Below are positions 34,291 through 47,165 of a DNA stretch of 64,000 nt, piece by piece. The position numbers and the translations under genes were made by a program. Each line of letters opens with the position of its first letter. The stretch's first letter is position 1. The stretch is taken from assembly GCF_009905375.1 (NCBI RefSeq), contig NC_133657.1:3038001-3102000 (forward strand), written 5' to 3'. The DNA is from Apium graveolens. Lineage: Eukaryota > Streptophyta > Magnoliopsida > Apiales > Apiaceae. The notes below the pieces were generated by a model. That model was not told the origin of the DNA and made no database searches. It saw only the letters and a program-made list of their open reading frames with translations.

Positions 34291-37200
34291 ATGGCTTGAC
34301 AAGCAACAACAAAGAGAAAGCGTGGTATGGGTAGGGGGCCCAACCATGTCCCAAAAGCACCTACAAACCCAGAAGATCAGACTTTCATTCATATTCGTCC
34401 ACCACCAAATAGCATGTACGTAACTACTCTTATAACTACTGTGTATGCATATTACAGATCACTTTTTTATAAAATAACTTATGGGGTTGAAACTAAATTT
34501 AACATGTTCTGCACTCTAACAATATTGTTTTATTTCTCGTGCCTGTGATATAATAATGTTAGAGTAAAAATATGCCTAGTCTTAAAAAATAATTAATGTT
34601 AACAGACCCTGCCAAATAAGAGTTAATTTCAAATAATTAAAGTTTAAATGATTGTAAATCAAATGAAGTAATTTTATACATATTGCGTTATCACAACTCA
34701 TAATGATGGATGGTTGGAGTCCAGGGTTTTGTCATGAAGGTGTTTTTTAGAAGTTGGGATGCTAGTTGTGCTTTATGTTGGTGGGATTGAGGCTTCTTTT
34801 GTTGTGTTTTTGGTTTCAGGAAAGCCCTGGGAGTAGGTGCTGCTTTTTTCCTGTCAAAAGCTGTGGCCTGGTGTATGTGTGTGTGGTGTGTGTGGTGTGT
34901 GTGAGTGTGGTGTGAGTAAGTGTGTTTGTGTTTGTGAGTTTGGGCAGGGTCTGTTGGTTCTCGGTAGGTATTTCGAGTCTGGGTCTTTTTAAGGGGGAGG
35001 TCTGGGGGGTTTTATTTCGGGTTTTTGGGAGGGAGTTTGGCTGGTGGGCTGGAGCTGTCGAGGGTGTAGTAAGGTCTGGGTTTTTAGGGGGGTATTTCGG
35101 AATGTTCTTGTTTTCTGGATTTTTAGTTTAGATTTTCGGAATGTTCTTGTTTCTGGGTTTCAAACAACGTTTGTAAAGACTGAAGTCTGTCATTTCCGTA
35201 GTCAAGTACAACTTAGCAAATTATGTTGTACAAATCAAAACCCTAAATACTTTTTGTATCGAGACCAGATCCTTATTCTGATACTAACATACCTCAGTAT
35301 AATCACGTATTCACCTCTTCTTACCATAAAAACGTATATACTGGGAAAAGGGTATTCATTAGACTACAAGATCAGGGATAAGCTGAAAGTATCTACTTTT
35401 ATTATAGCAATGATATAAATAATTATGTAAAGCCAAGATTTAAGTAAATCATAATTTGTTGTTCAGGCTTAACTATAGGTGATTTTATGGAGGGCGGAAG
35501 CAGGTTAAAACAGATACGCGTAATAAACTAGATAATCATTTGCAACTAATAAAACTGTTATAAATAAAAAACATTAGAAACTAGTACAGTAACTCGTGTA
35601 TGAGCCATATATACATATAAGAATTAAAAATCTGAATTCATCAAAAACACAATAATATTTTATTCACTTCACGCTTATGCAGCAATGAAACCGGAGCATT
35701 AATATTTTTTTTGGTATTTTCAGTAATAAATTATATAGGTACAAATGAATACATACCTATCAGTTCATTTTAGCTCTCTCATATTTTTCTATCTAAAGGA
35801 CCACATTCAATAATCTACCTTTCACAAAAAATAATACTAATTCTGACTCATAACGCAACTCAGGAGTCACCCATATCTATGATCCAATCTTTCTATATGG
35901 ACATATAGTATATACCACAATAATCATAGAATTCTCAGTGAAACTACTTTTTAGTTACTGATCATCCCAAGTTATCGTGATGGGGAAGGGGGACTAATTA
36001 CTGATAATGTGGCATCATTCAAAATAGCTAACTTTGTTATAAAAAAAACAGAAACAACTGCATACAAGGATATTGAAGGAAGCCCTTTATCAAATTTTGA
36101 AGAACTTTTAGACAGTACATCTAGGTCTGCGGAAACAATAAGCACCCTTTGTGTAGTTAGTATTCCTGCACAAATCCCCTTAGAGTTTCTTGCCCCTGAA
36201 TCTGAAAGCAGATTAATAGTATATTAAGTAAACTAATTTTTAGAATTATCTAAAATGAAAAAAATGGAGATTTAAATTATTCCCCAGTAGTCTAAAACAA
36301 GCATTTGTTGGTAATTCTGTAGGTTGAACTTTCAGATACTACTCTAAGTAGATAGTATGTAGAATAATCCACGAACCTTTTTTCCCACACTCACAAATTA
36401 AAGATTTGGCAGATTAATAGTATATTAAGTACAATCTCGTTTGTTTTCGACTTAATTGACTTCTTGCCTTCCGCTCTTATAGATGAAAATTGGTCCTCTG
36501 CTTCCCCCTTCCCAATTTTTCAACGTTCTCTGTGTTTGTATGGATCTAAAAATTTACCAGTCCTTAAAATATATATTTGAGTACATAGAATTAGGCAATT
36601 AACCCTGCATTGTTGCACGAAATACGACTCTGTACTTCTGCAAAGCTCATCAGGTCTTTTGCGGCTTGTAACTGACAATGACCTGTACTTGGTCATTAAA
36701 ATAATGTAAAGAACTCGTACACAATAATTGAGCATTCCAGAGAATTTCTATAAATGAACTTACTCGAAGAACATGTCAAATAATTCCAGAACTCATAAGT
36801 GAGTTCTAATCAGATTTATTAATGACTATATCAGATTTATTAATGATCAGATTGCTTTTTTCATAAATTTTCCTTTATTTTGACATGTATTGAAATATTT
36901 GTTTTGTAGTACACAATTAATCTTATAGTCAATATTGTATATTACAGTTATTTTGCGGATCACAAAATCGTGAAGTGTATCTCTCAGCTGTGCCTTCAGA
37001 ATTGGCATACTCCTGCGATAACATGGGCCAGCACACCTCTCGCCCACAAGAATGCAGTTTGGGCTGAATTTCAGGTATAAAATCTGTTGTAAATATGTCA
37101 TCATTTGATGCAATCAGCTGTCATATTTCTTTGTATATGGTAAACTTAACTATATCCCTTGGTAAAATTATTTGCAGAAACGTTACAGGTGGGAGGACGA

Positions 37201-38685
37201 GCAGGGGGATGTTATATCTACTCTTTTTTGGCGTAAATGTGCCGCTTGGACGAAAGACATGATTGCCAAAGATCGTGGGAAAGCCCTGTACAATGCTGGA
37301 ATAGACTATGAAGACGAGGATGCAATGGAACACATGCACAAGAACAGCCCCCGGTGGTGCACCGCTGATATATGGGAGGCAATGTGTAATCAGTGGAGAG
37401 ATGAAAAATGGCTGAAGAAAGGAAAGATTGCTTCAAGTAATAGAGCTGCAGGCGGCGAGAAGGCCAAAGGTACCTACAAGGGCGGCAGTATCTCCCAGTT
37501 GCAACATATTGCTGTCAGGGTATGAATGAATAGTTTAAATATGTTACAATCATAAATTCTAGAATTTCACATATTTATTACATTGTAATGTTGGAAACAT
37601 ATCTTGTATATGAGTCTGAGTCTCAAGGTCCTGTCAATTGGGTGGATGTGTACGTGAAAACTCGTGATGGAATTCCTGAAGCAGTTACAATAGCGGTAAT
37701 AAGCTTTAATTAATTTAATTTTATTGTATCCAAATTGAATTATTTTTTTCAATAGTATTATAAATTGGTATGGTTTAGACTAAAACTAAAAGCCTGAAAT
37801 CAAATTAGGTAACTTAAATATAATTCTAACTTGGGATGTTACCTTTTCACTTTTCCTTGCTAAGAATTAAATTTTGACATATAGACTATCTTAGCAACTA
37901 GGAAACCATGATCTTAGGAAGCATTGTAGGTTATTTTTTAATTGTATTTGCACACGAATATATAAAAACACAAGAACCTTACCAACTAAAGAAAAATCTT
38001 AGTAATTTTTTTTTTCATTCTAGGTCGAAAAATATTAATTTCTTCGAACTGAATATTTTTAACTACTCATTACAGTATCAATGCATTAATTAGTTTATAT
38101 TTTTATAGTATAGAAATATTAGCATCGTTCATATTTAATTTGGGAATAATTTAGTTTTTTGTTTAATTGGTAAAATGATGACATGGTGATTATCGACGTT
38201 TATTTGATGAGCGCTATCCTGAGGGCACTGAGTGTCCATATTTTGATCAAGAGTTGTGGGACAAGGCAGCTAAAGTGAAAAGGAATTATGTCAAAGGTCA
38301 AGGACAACGATGACGCCCATCCATCTATGGCTCCTCATTTAGCACACAGTCATCGAGCCAGCCATCTATTCATACTCCGGCTGACTGTGTGAGGGCTATA
38401 TGTCGAGATCCGGGGCTTCTTCGTATACTGGGAGGCCATCTGGAAGCTCTAGATCCTGAGGAGCTAGCTCGTGCAGTGGGGGAGGTGAATGCATCACAAC
38501 AGAGGGATGACTCCGAGGTATTTTTATTCAGTGATGCTTCCTGCATTTCAGTGTTTTTATATGTTTTTGAATGACGTAATTAGCTCGTTATACATAGTGG
38601 ATATCATTTAATTCCTTTATTGCTTATTTAATTACAGGGAGCACATCGTGATGATCATGATGACGAGTTTGGTGGATCTTCTTAG
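34291..38685 (+). pseudogene. CACTA second gene (TNP1/TNPA-like, plant transposase Ptta/En/Spm type)
   Basis: Coding pieces in order: a start at 34291 (ATGGCTTGA: Met-Ala then a stop where an Arg codon CGA would fit) leading into KRKRGMGRGPNHVPKAP; 36958-37074 (YFADHKIVKCISQLCLQNW); 37178-37519 (KRYRWEDEQGDVISTLFWRK, WCTADIWEAMCNQW); about 37589-37695 (GPVNWVDVYVKTRDGIPEAV); about 38189-38518 (RRLFDERYPEG, RAICRDPGLLRILGGHLEAL); and 38639-38685 (DDHDDEFGGSS, stop). GT-AG signals flank most pieces. A TGA at about 38311 again fits a CGA-to-TGA change. The family supplies the DNA-binding protein that recognises subterminal repeats. One or more exons between 34413 and 36957 were not resolved. Confidence 0.72.
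34414..36957. other. large intron region of the second CACTA gene, with GT-rich tract
   Basis: At 34868-34935 there is a (GT)n microsatellite (GTGTGTGTGGTGTGTGTGG), followed to about 35160 by G/T-rich text that keeps frames open on the plus strand (34922-35131) only because it lacks A and C. A frame at 36009-36227 could contain an exon but shows no domain. Confidence 0.5.
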
Positions 38686-38939
38686 TGCGCCTGTGTCGTA
38701 TTTATGTTTTTTTGTGCTTAAACTTTGTTGTATTTGTGATTTCGTGATGAACTTTCGTATTTCGCTGGCACTTGAACCTCCGTTTGGTTTTATCAGTTTT
38801 TGGATGGTATGAAGTATTTGAACTTTTATATTAAGGCAATTTGGATTTGAGCAAATGTTTTGTTGCATGTGTTGGGAAAACATGTATTAAATATTAGGAA
38901 ATGTGCTCAAACAGGAATATATTTAAATTCTTGAAATTA

Positions 38940-39595
38940 TTTTTAGCGACTGAATTCAGTAGCTAAATTTTGCCATTAATAATTTAATTAGCGACTAAAA
39001 GTGGTAGCTAATGCATTTTAGAGGAATTAGCTACCAAATTCTGTAGCTAAAAGATGTCGCGGAAAATTCTACAATTAGCGACCAAAAATTAGTAGCCGAA
39101 AGTAGTCGCCAATATTAGCGACCGTTCTCGATGGCCAAAAGTGGTAGCAAACTTTAGCGACAAAAAATTGTAGCAAAAACTGTTGCTGAATTAGCGACAG
39201 ATAGAGGTAGCTAACATTGGTCGCAAGAATTAGCTACAGTAATTAGTAGCTAATTTTGGTTGCTATTGTTGGCGACCAAAACTGGTAGCCAAAATCTGTC
39301 GCCGAATGTAGTGACGATATTCCGTCGCTAAAATTGGTCGCCAATTTTTTGCAATAATTTTCAGTCGCGAACTGTGTCGCCCCCGCGTCAGCTTTTGCCA
39401 AACTGATGCTGACTCAGATTAGCGACAGCGTTGGTCGCTAATATCCGACGCTAAATATGCGGTCGCCAAAAGTCATCTCGGACGAGCACATTAGCGACCT
39501 GTTTATATGCGACGGATAGTAGCGGCGTAGTACGGTCGTTATTGTGTTATTGCTACCGAACGCGGTCGCTGATACGCAGTCACTGATAGACCTGT
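38940..39595. repeat. 3' subterminal repeats of the CACTA element
   Basis: Dense short words TAGCGAC, GTAGCTA, GGTCGC and GGTAGC in both orientations through to the right TIR, the counterpart of the left array. Confidence 0.85.
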
Positions 39596-41159
39596 TTCTT
39601 GTAGTGCCTGTCCATCCGATATGGGACTTTTCTGACCTGCCCATGTTCTATGGGGCTATTTGAGTTTATCACAAGAAAGACCAAGGGAAGGCCATGGAGA
39701 ATCCCATCAATTGTTGCTATATCCTTCCAAGTTGTTACATTATGGGGCATATAGTGTGCCTAGGTATCTGCTTGAAAACTTTGGCTAACAAGTTTGAAAA
39801 TATTTTGAAATCTCTTGCATAATGTAAGGAAATATATAAAATTGCAATATCCACACACATGTAAACCTATGTAAGTTTTATTCCTTGAGAACATACGATA
39901 TGCATAATTAGAGAAACACGTCCGCATGTAGGCCAAAATAAGAGATATGGGGTATAATCAATTTCCATATATATACATAAAGCATGCTTGATAATGAACA
40001 TGTAAAAGCATGGGAGTAGGGCTTATCTCATTTCAATGCAGACCAGGGTTTATCCATGAAAACCCATATAGTTGGAGCCTCTTCAGGGGTGTTTGGTAAA
40101 AGCACATTTTACATCATATTATCCTTTCCGTGGTGGGATATTGAAGAGTTGATATACCCCCCGAGTCGACAGTTTTCCTTCCCCCATATGACATCTTTCT
40201 CCGGTCTAAACCTTAAACCTATTAAGAAACCTGCTTTCTATGGATATTGTGAATGTCTCCATAACTTATTAGCTAGCTCAGAGTATAGCATGTTCCATGA
40301 CAAGACCATATTACATATTCACATATATATACGTAAATCATTAAATTCATGCCACACATTCACATGTATACACATCTTAAGCGTATCAGCCATTGTATCC
40401 AAAGATATGCCAATCGGCGTTCATGTATATATTCCAACTTAGCAAATATTGTCATATTGTTAATCACAGAAGACGTGCTACTTGCTAGTTCTCAAACCAC
40501 GTTATAGCACAAGCTAGATAATCAGGCATACACATATAAGAATCCATATTATATTAACAACTAGGCAATCAGGCATGCACACATAATCCATGCTCATACC
40601 CTAGGGTCCAACTATCCGTCCCTATATGCATATTCGCCTTTCAAAATAGTTAGCCTGAACAAAAAATTAGATACATATTATATCCTACTACATGTTCTTC
40701 CTAGGTAAGGCAATTTTTAGGTTACGCGTAAACATCTCCCATATCGTACCCTCTAAATGCCTTAAAGTCCTAAATCCTTTTTTTATCACAGTTTAATATC
40801 CCGGGACATTCGTACCATGAAGCACTAGTATCCCCCTAAATGAAGAACACAAGTAAATCACATAAAGCATGATGTATAGAATATCAAATATCCAGCCACA
40901 TAATCAACCATAATCATGCAATGTATATCCAACATATAAAATTATAAGATATCATAATATTAGACTTACATTTTTATACAAAGTTGTTGTGAGGGGTGAA
41001 TTCAAGAATTGAAAGACATACCTCCAACTTTGCCTTTTGAGGAATCCACACTTGTTTATTTACCAATAGCCATAAGTGAATTACAGTGCGTACCCATCCA
41101 ATTATAGGTAAAATACCAATGAATCTATAACCAAGAAGTGAATACCAAAGAACCTGCAT

Positions 41160-41315
41160 CTAACAGGTATATGCTAAACCGTCCCATAGCCTACGGGTGA
41201 ATTTCAAGAAACCCACATCCAACAGGTAACTTCCAAGAAACCCATAGTCAACAGGTAATTCCAAAGAACTCACAACCATCAGGTAAATGCCAAGAAACCC
41301 ATAGCCATCCACTGA
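41160..41315. repeat. 29-bp minisatellite, about 5 units
   Basis: Units marked by CAGGTAA or a variant followed by TTCCAAGAAACCCATAG start near 41163, 41190, 41222, 41251 and 41280. Upstream (41040-41160) there are more diverged versions. Confidence 0.75.
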
Positions 41316-43294
41316 ATACAAAGTACGAGGACTTGTTCAGTGGGGAAGATGATGATATTGATACCCCTTATCCGTAACTCCAATATTATAGACCTATGCT
41401 TTATAGATTTCCCAAGAGTAACTAGTCGGGCTATCCCAAAAGAGGGGTTTACGAATAATGGCTAAACCTTCATTTGGATCTGGCTCTCGTCCCTTAAGGC
41501 AGCTGAAGCCCGATTCCCAAAGTTCTGGATATCTCTTCCTCCAAGATGTAGTTGAAAGGGTCAAATAGTTAAAGGCTAATGTGAAATATAAAAGTGATAG
41601 GGTCATCTCTATACTCGTTGATTATCTTTCTTAACTTGTATTCATTTCCAATTCCAAGGTTCACACTGGAACCTGAACTTACATCATCCTTCTGAGTTCC
41701 TTTTCCCTATGCAAGGTCCTTGCACTCCAATTTCACCCATATTTATGCAAGACTTCACAGGATCTACACTAGCTCAGTTTCCCTGAGATCGACATGCACC
41801 TATGGAAAGGGTAACTACCCTATCCAGAGATTCATATTTTCATATGAATATATTCAATGAGGTTCACATACCTACATGAACCTAAACCAGGAGTTATGTA
41901 TCCATACAAACTCATCCATAATATATATATATTATCTTATATAAGTTAAACCTTACCACCCAAAAGGAATCACGTAGGTTAAATAATTGGGATCCTTCTC
42001 AAATTCATGTATAATCCATACATTTCCAATATCCTTTTTAAGTGTAATCCGCAGTTGTTCTCAGCCTCGGTTATCCATATACCTAGCTTCCCTAGGGTCT
42101 TTGAAATAACCACATACCCTTAGGCTTTCCACCTATTATTTTGGGCCCTTTTGGTTCGGAGGATTGAAGTAAATCGACTTCATCCCGGGTTTTATACATT
42201 TTCGGCTTTCCCAAACCTTATGTAAACCCTAGCCAAGTTAAAAATCCATACAGCCCTAGTATCCCTAGGGATTTCCAAATCTATTCTAATATAATCAATA
42301 TATTATCTATTCAAGTTCATTTATAAACCATATATGTTCTGATCCATGTCGTGAAATCCAATCCATGAAAGCCAAATCCAATTTGTGGCGTGTAAGCCGA
42401 TTCCAAGAAATTCATGAAAGTCAATTTCATCAATGAAAGCATATATAGAGAAATCTATAAAAGCAAAATCCAATCTGTACATAATCCCTGACCAAGATTC
42501 CTTGAATGCCTTAAAAAACAATTTTCATTAGGGGTTCACCCCATACAATCAGCCCACATTAGGGGTTTTTATTAAAATCCCATTACCCTAATCAATTCAT
42601 TGCTTGAAAATTTCAATTTGCTTAAAAATTTATCAATTTCAAGACACCGTCATTAGTACCATACCATCCACTACCCCTCGGTTCCTTGTAGACATTTAAA
42701 TGCAAAATGAACCTTAGATATTCCACAAACAAGCTCGACCAACTTTCACCTCGAACCCCTAAGCTTGCGTGAGCATGCTCATTGTAAGAAACAAGAGGTA
42801 TCATAGGAGAAGCGTCTACTACTTCTAATTCACCTTCCCATAAAACCATACAACCTTTCCTTGATGATTCCATAAATATTATTGTATTTCTTCTGGAAGT
42901 CAATGTTAGAAACCTATGAGGCCTCTTGTTGAGGGGAAAACTAGATATATTGAACCCCTTTCCCTGATGTATGTAGGCCTCAATGGTTTTATCAATCCAT
43001 ATATACTTTTATTAAAATTTTCTAATATAAGATTTTGGGCCTGCCATAGGGGTTTCGCGAAATCGGACTACCCCCAAGTAGCGTGGTATCCACTACCCCC
43101 CGATTTTTTGAGATAGTTTCTCCATGGATGAAAGTTGAACCTTGTAAGGCTTCTCATTCTCGTTGAGGAGAAGCATAAATAGGTATTCATGAGGTTGTCC
43201 ATCACAAGACTCAGGGTAGCCTCAACAAGCTCATACAACAAGGTAAATAGCTTTTACTAATATCCTGAAATAGACCTTCTATCGGGGATCTTAT

Positions 43295-43480
43295 ACTTCT
43301 TCCATCCCCAACCGAGATATTTCATATTTCTTCCCCCTACAGGGGGTATTCCAGATTTCTTTCATCCCCTACCAGGGTAGTTTATATTTCATCCATCCCC
43401 TACAGGGGGTATTCCAGATTTCTTCCATCCCCTACCAGGATATTTTAGATTTCTTCCATCCCCTACGGGGGTATTCCATT
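43295..43480. repeat. 31-bp minisatellite, about 6 units
   Basis: Units TTCTTCCATCCCCTAC followed by AGGGGGTATTCCAGAT recur with CATCCC anchors at about 43313, 43363, 43394, 43426 and 43457, a spacing of 31-32 bp. One unit near 43334 lacks the anchor. Confidence 0.85.
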
Positions 43481-44686
43481 GTCCAGCTCATATTTATGGG
43501 CTCTTACAACTCTAGGTTCCGGCCTATGATGTTGAAGTGAAATGTAGCAGAAGAACACCCCGTGTTGGAGACATGGTATTTGGCAACAACATCATTCTCA
43601 TGAGCATAATAATGATCAGCATTATTCATGATAAAAGCTCTAATTAATTGAGATAGTTTTCTTTCAGGGGATTCTTCTATAAGCCAACCTTAGAGGTTGT
43701 CATGCCCTTTTGGGCCAGGTGAAGATATTCATATACCCTTTATATGAACCTGTTCCAGGGGTTTTTCATGCCTTCAGCCTCTTTTGACATGGGCAACCTT
43801 CAGAGCCATCTCATAAACTCTAGGATGATATTTCTATCATCTTCATCGTAAGGGATTTCATGGTTGTTAGGATTTACCAAACAATGTAATAGCCCCGATA
43901 TACGCCTTATATGCCTTCATTTTCATATTAATCCAGCTTCAGTACTCCCTTGAGTCGGGGTTTTTGATTATATTCAAAATCATAGCTCATCCTCTTAGGG
44001 AAAGAGATTTAGGAGTATATGACCCTTATTTCATCTCCCATAATAGGGCCTCTCATATTTAGTTAGAGCCTCTTCTTAGGATTCTTTGAAACCTCTACCC
44101 AGGGGTTTTCCTGGTTACACCCCTCCATCATGAGAAGCTTCTAAAACTTATCCTCCGGGAGCATGCCATCACGGAACCTCTATTTGGGTTCCTTGTATGG
44201 GTAAACCACTTTTCAATAGAAGCCTAGTTTTTGGGCTTATTAATATTAGAGAATTGGCCACCAATCAGGGGGCTTGCAGTCTCTTTTGCATCGGATTTTC
44301 CTGCATCTCATATATAATATGTTCACATCTCTTTTGTTGTTTAGGCTTGCCTAATTACTCCGCTTATAGGCTGAAGTACGGGGTAAATTTGGGGTTTTCC
44401 AGTTTTTACAATGCCCCTGACTTGTTGAACCCCTGGTATACTGAATGCCAAGTCCAGTTGAATGTGTAGCCCATGTAAATACATACTCCAATAGAAACCC
44501 CGGGCTTATTGAAGGGGACTTTGGTAGGCCTTAACCTCTGCATGGTTAAACCCTTATTCGGTTAAACCCCTTATTCGGGTGAAGATGGACTTTGATAGGC
44601 TTTACCCCTAAGAGATAAAACCTCCAGATTGAGATTCTCCATTTTTCACTATAAGAGCCTCTTTACCAAATGCATAAATGTAATAT

Positions 44687-46261
44687 TTAGGGGTATTTCA
44701 AATTTGGGCCTTCCCCGGACTGTGGTTTCCCTTGAATTTGCTCATGTTTTGCTAAACCAAGAAATTTACTTCCCCAATGTCTGATGACTGCTCTTTTATT
44801 TAGATGTCTACCATTAAATTTTGTAGTGGTTGGAGCGTTGCAATAACATGAAACCACGTCATAAATAACCTTTCTATCTGCCCACATGGGGATATAGATT
44901 TTATGGGGAACTTTTCAAACCATTGATATGCCTTCTCAACGAGGACTGTAGCCAACAACTTACACCTCACATTTATTTCCACCTGACGCACCCCCATTTC
45001 CATACTAAAGTGATAGAAATATTCAGCTGGATTAGAGATACCATAATATTTGGGGGGTAAAGCCTATTTTATAGTTGGGAAATGTAGATTCATTTATAAC
45101 CCTGGAAAAAGGGTATATGGGAATCCTCTATAACCCTGGAAATGGGGAATATGAGATTCCTCTATAACCCTGGAAAATGGGGATACGATAGTCCATTATG
45201 GCTGTAACTTTGCCCCTGATTCCTTCATATTCCAAGGTTTCTCTAATTTTTAGATTATAAGGTGGCCCGACATTCTATGAAAAAGGCACATACCTTTCGT
45301 CAATATTTATCAAAGTCATTTTCTAGCCAATATTCATTTTGGGGTTTCACCGCATCTGTGAGAACCCGTATCGAGGTTTGCCATGTCCATAATTTCTATA
45401 CATTCCCCAATGTGATCCATCATGATGATTTCATGGGCCTTCTACCTGGACAGAATATCCCGGCCTATTCCCGTCTTCTGAGATAGGGTTCTTATTCTTG
45501 CCAATTTCGAGGTTGTAAACATCAATTATGGGGTAAACTAGATTACAGTCTGCCCCACAATTTCATTTATTAACATTCAACTCGGGAACTGCCATAGACC
45601 ATGGCTTTTAGTATAGAGGGGAAACACCTAATCGGGCTTTCACCATTTCTCTCATTGGCCCATTTGACTGTAACCTCTCCATATGGCCTTTACTTTTTTC
45701 ATTTAGGCCGAATTTCTCCCAAGCACTATAAATCATCCATATCTTGAAGTTATTTCTCCCATTCTTCATTTCTCAAGTCAATTATCAGAATGCACATTTC
45801 TTGGAGGATTCTCTCCAGCCCTTTCTTCCTCATATCCAGGGCTATGAGCAATTTCCTATTTTCCCTGCCAGCCACCGGTTGGGCCTTATTTCCAATCCTC
45901 TTCGAATAGAATCAACACCTGAAGGCCATATTTCGGCCATAATGTCCATGACCTTTTCCATCAAGGCTAAAACACTTGCATACCGGAGCCATAAAATATG
46001 TGGTTGAGGCTATTTGCCTTTCACCTATTCCCCGATAAACCATGCTTTTAACCGCCATTTTTCATATTTCTTTTTCAAATTTATTTTCACGGGAGATCGA
46101 CTCTCCTGCATATCCACGTGATATCATCTATATTATCTTCATTAATGGCCTTCTTGGGCTCTATTTCAAGGCCGCCTTTATTGTTCGCCGGTGTACGTTC
46201 ATCGTCAGAGCTTTTCCTCATCTTTCCCCTCAAAAGATCACCAACCCCTCCTTCTAGCGCT
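44687..46261 (-). pseudogene. gypsy gag remnant
   Basis: Directly after the primer site a minus-strand frame reads FLALEGGVGDLLRGKMRKSS and continues charged to 46087. The frame 45003-44800 reads RCKLLATVLVEKAYQWFEKF followed by PIKSIS, matching the retrotransposon gag core (A...WF..LP..SI). The next frame (44887-44687) continues with shifts. No zinc knuckle, protease or RT follows. The region is too broken for a full gag protein. Confidence 0.7.
45085..45190. repeat. 34-bp tandem repeat, 3 units
   Basis: TATAACCCTGGAAAAGGGG-type units are anchored by TAACCCTGG at about 45097, 45131 and 45165. Confidence 0.8.
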
Positions 46262-46264
46262 AAA
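46244..46264 (-). other. primer-binding-site region of the gypsy element
   Basis: Read on the minus strand, the LTR end is followed within a few bases by TTTAGCGCTAGAAGGAGGGG. A closely similar GGCGCTAGAAGGAGGGG-type sequence is typical at this place in plant Tat-lineage elements. The matching tRNA is not identified here. Confidence 0.55.
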
Positions 46265-46266
46265 AA

Positions 46267-47160
46267 TATTGTGAGAGGAATTTGGCACAACATTCGGGGA
46301 GGTTGTTGCAGTAATAGCAGAAAAATCGCCGAGATTTGGGCCGAAAATCGAGCGTATTGTGAAAAGCTGTATACGCCTTATCTGTGTTTGGACTGAATTT
46401 GTAAGGATTCCGAGCGTGGTGGCGGAGTATTTCCTACTCATCCGTGGGGGGTGCCCGGAATTGGTCTCGTGAGAGCTCCACCATGTGTTTTGGTAGAAAA
46501 AACGAGTGTCTAACCTCTGCAAATGGCCTACATATCCTATATTTATAGGAATCAAGTCCATATGTAGTTCTATAGCTTCAGGACTCCTTCAAATAGGGAT
46601 GACCACGTTTTTACTAAGCCCATAATAGCTTCCAATCCTTATCCAACTAGATTTAGGCTTAACCAGAAGAGTCCCACTTCTAATACACCACTAATCCTTA
46701 TTTATACATGCAATTATTGTGTTTATCCATCAAATATATGTATATTCCATACACGTTTCATATAAATCTGTTTATAAGTAGTTGTAGATTACTAGGAATC
46801 GTATTTTTCTTCCTGACCCGCTATAGAGTCCGTCTCCAACTAAAATTCTACTTACACAGGCCTCTCACTGTTATCATAATACCCCGACTAAGCACCATTT
46901 TCTGAATACCCCGATGTCTTAGCATATTACGAGGATCCTGGGATATTAGTCAGTCATTAAACCTCCTTATGGCCCCTTATTGCCTCTTATTAATATCCCT
47001 CTCAACAGGCTTAACTAACACCTATATACTCTCACCAAATTAGTCCATTTGGGTCCAATATCCCTACTTTGCCATCCAAAAAGCCCAATCCATTATGTCA
47101 ATCCATCTAATTCCTCCATGGAACATAAATCCGGCTCAAGACTAATTTTAGGCACTAACA
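46267..47160 (-). repeat. right LTR of the gypsy element (5' LTR in element orientation), 894 bp
   Basis: Starts TATTGTGAGAGG (the terminal TG has become TA) and ends GGCACTAACA. Element transcription would start here on the minus strand. It lacks about 20 bp present in the left copy near 25300. Confidence 0.92.
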
Positions 47161-47165
47161 GTAGA

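Larger units (their letters stand above)
26851..39606 (+). mobile_element. CACTA (En/Spm) transposon, 12,756 bp, with TSD CCT
   Basis: The left end is CACTACAAGAAAAATG and the right end, reverse-complemented, CACTACAAGAAACAGG. The 3-bp flanks are both CCT (26848-26850 and 39607-39609), the target size of CACTA elements. Subterminal regions (about 26866-27300 and 38940-39595) are dense in short direct and inverted words such as GCGACCG, GTAGCTA and TAGCGAC, the expected binding sites of the element's own DNA-binding protein. Inside are a TNP2-type transposase and a second TNP1/TNPA-like gene, both plus strand. Ends and target duplication are intact, but both genes carry stops. Confidence 0.95.
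39610..44686 (-). other. pol-less interior of the gypsy element with several minisatellites
   Basis: Neither strand shows RT, RNase H, integrase or protease motifs. Apart from the arrays listed separately, the DNA contains C-rich and AT-rich text with loose repeats (for example AAATCCAATCCATGAAAGCC-like words at 42350-42480 and GGTTAAACCCCTTATTCGG at 44545-44580). Open frames at 40056-40442, 41394-41606 and 42622-42903 have no recognisable domain and I do not call them genes. Confidence 0.5.
25176..47160 (-). mobile_element. Ty3-gypsy element, gag only, carrying a CACTA insertion
   Basis: Two similar LTRs bound the element (25176-26089 and 46267-47160). Orientation is minus: next to the right LTR the minus strand reads TAGCGCTAGAAGGAGGGG (primer-binding-site position of Tat-like gypsy elements), and next to the left LTR it reads GGGGGGTAGT (polypurine tract). 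Flanks GTAGT (25171-25175) and GTAGA (47161-47165) match at 4 of 5 bases. Gag-like coding lies at 44.7-46.3 kb; no protease, RT, RNase H or integrase is visible. The rest is short tandem repeats, as often seen next to the 3' LTR in Tat/Ogre elements. Without the CACTA insert it is about 9.2 kb. It is likely a non-autonomous gag-only element or an internally deleted one. Confidence 0.85.

Noticed and set aside
34922..35131. Plus-strand open frame rich in Gly, Phe and Val
   Set aside because: It lies in a G/T-rich tract next to a (GT)n microsatellite within a CACTA intron. The lack of stops comes from base composition.
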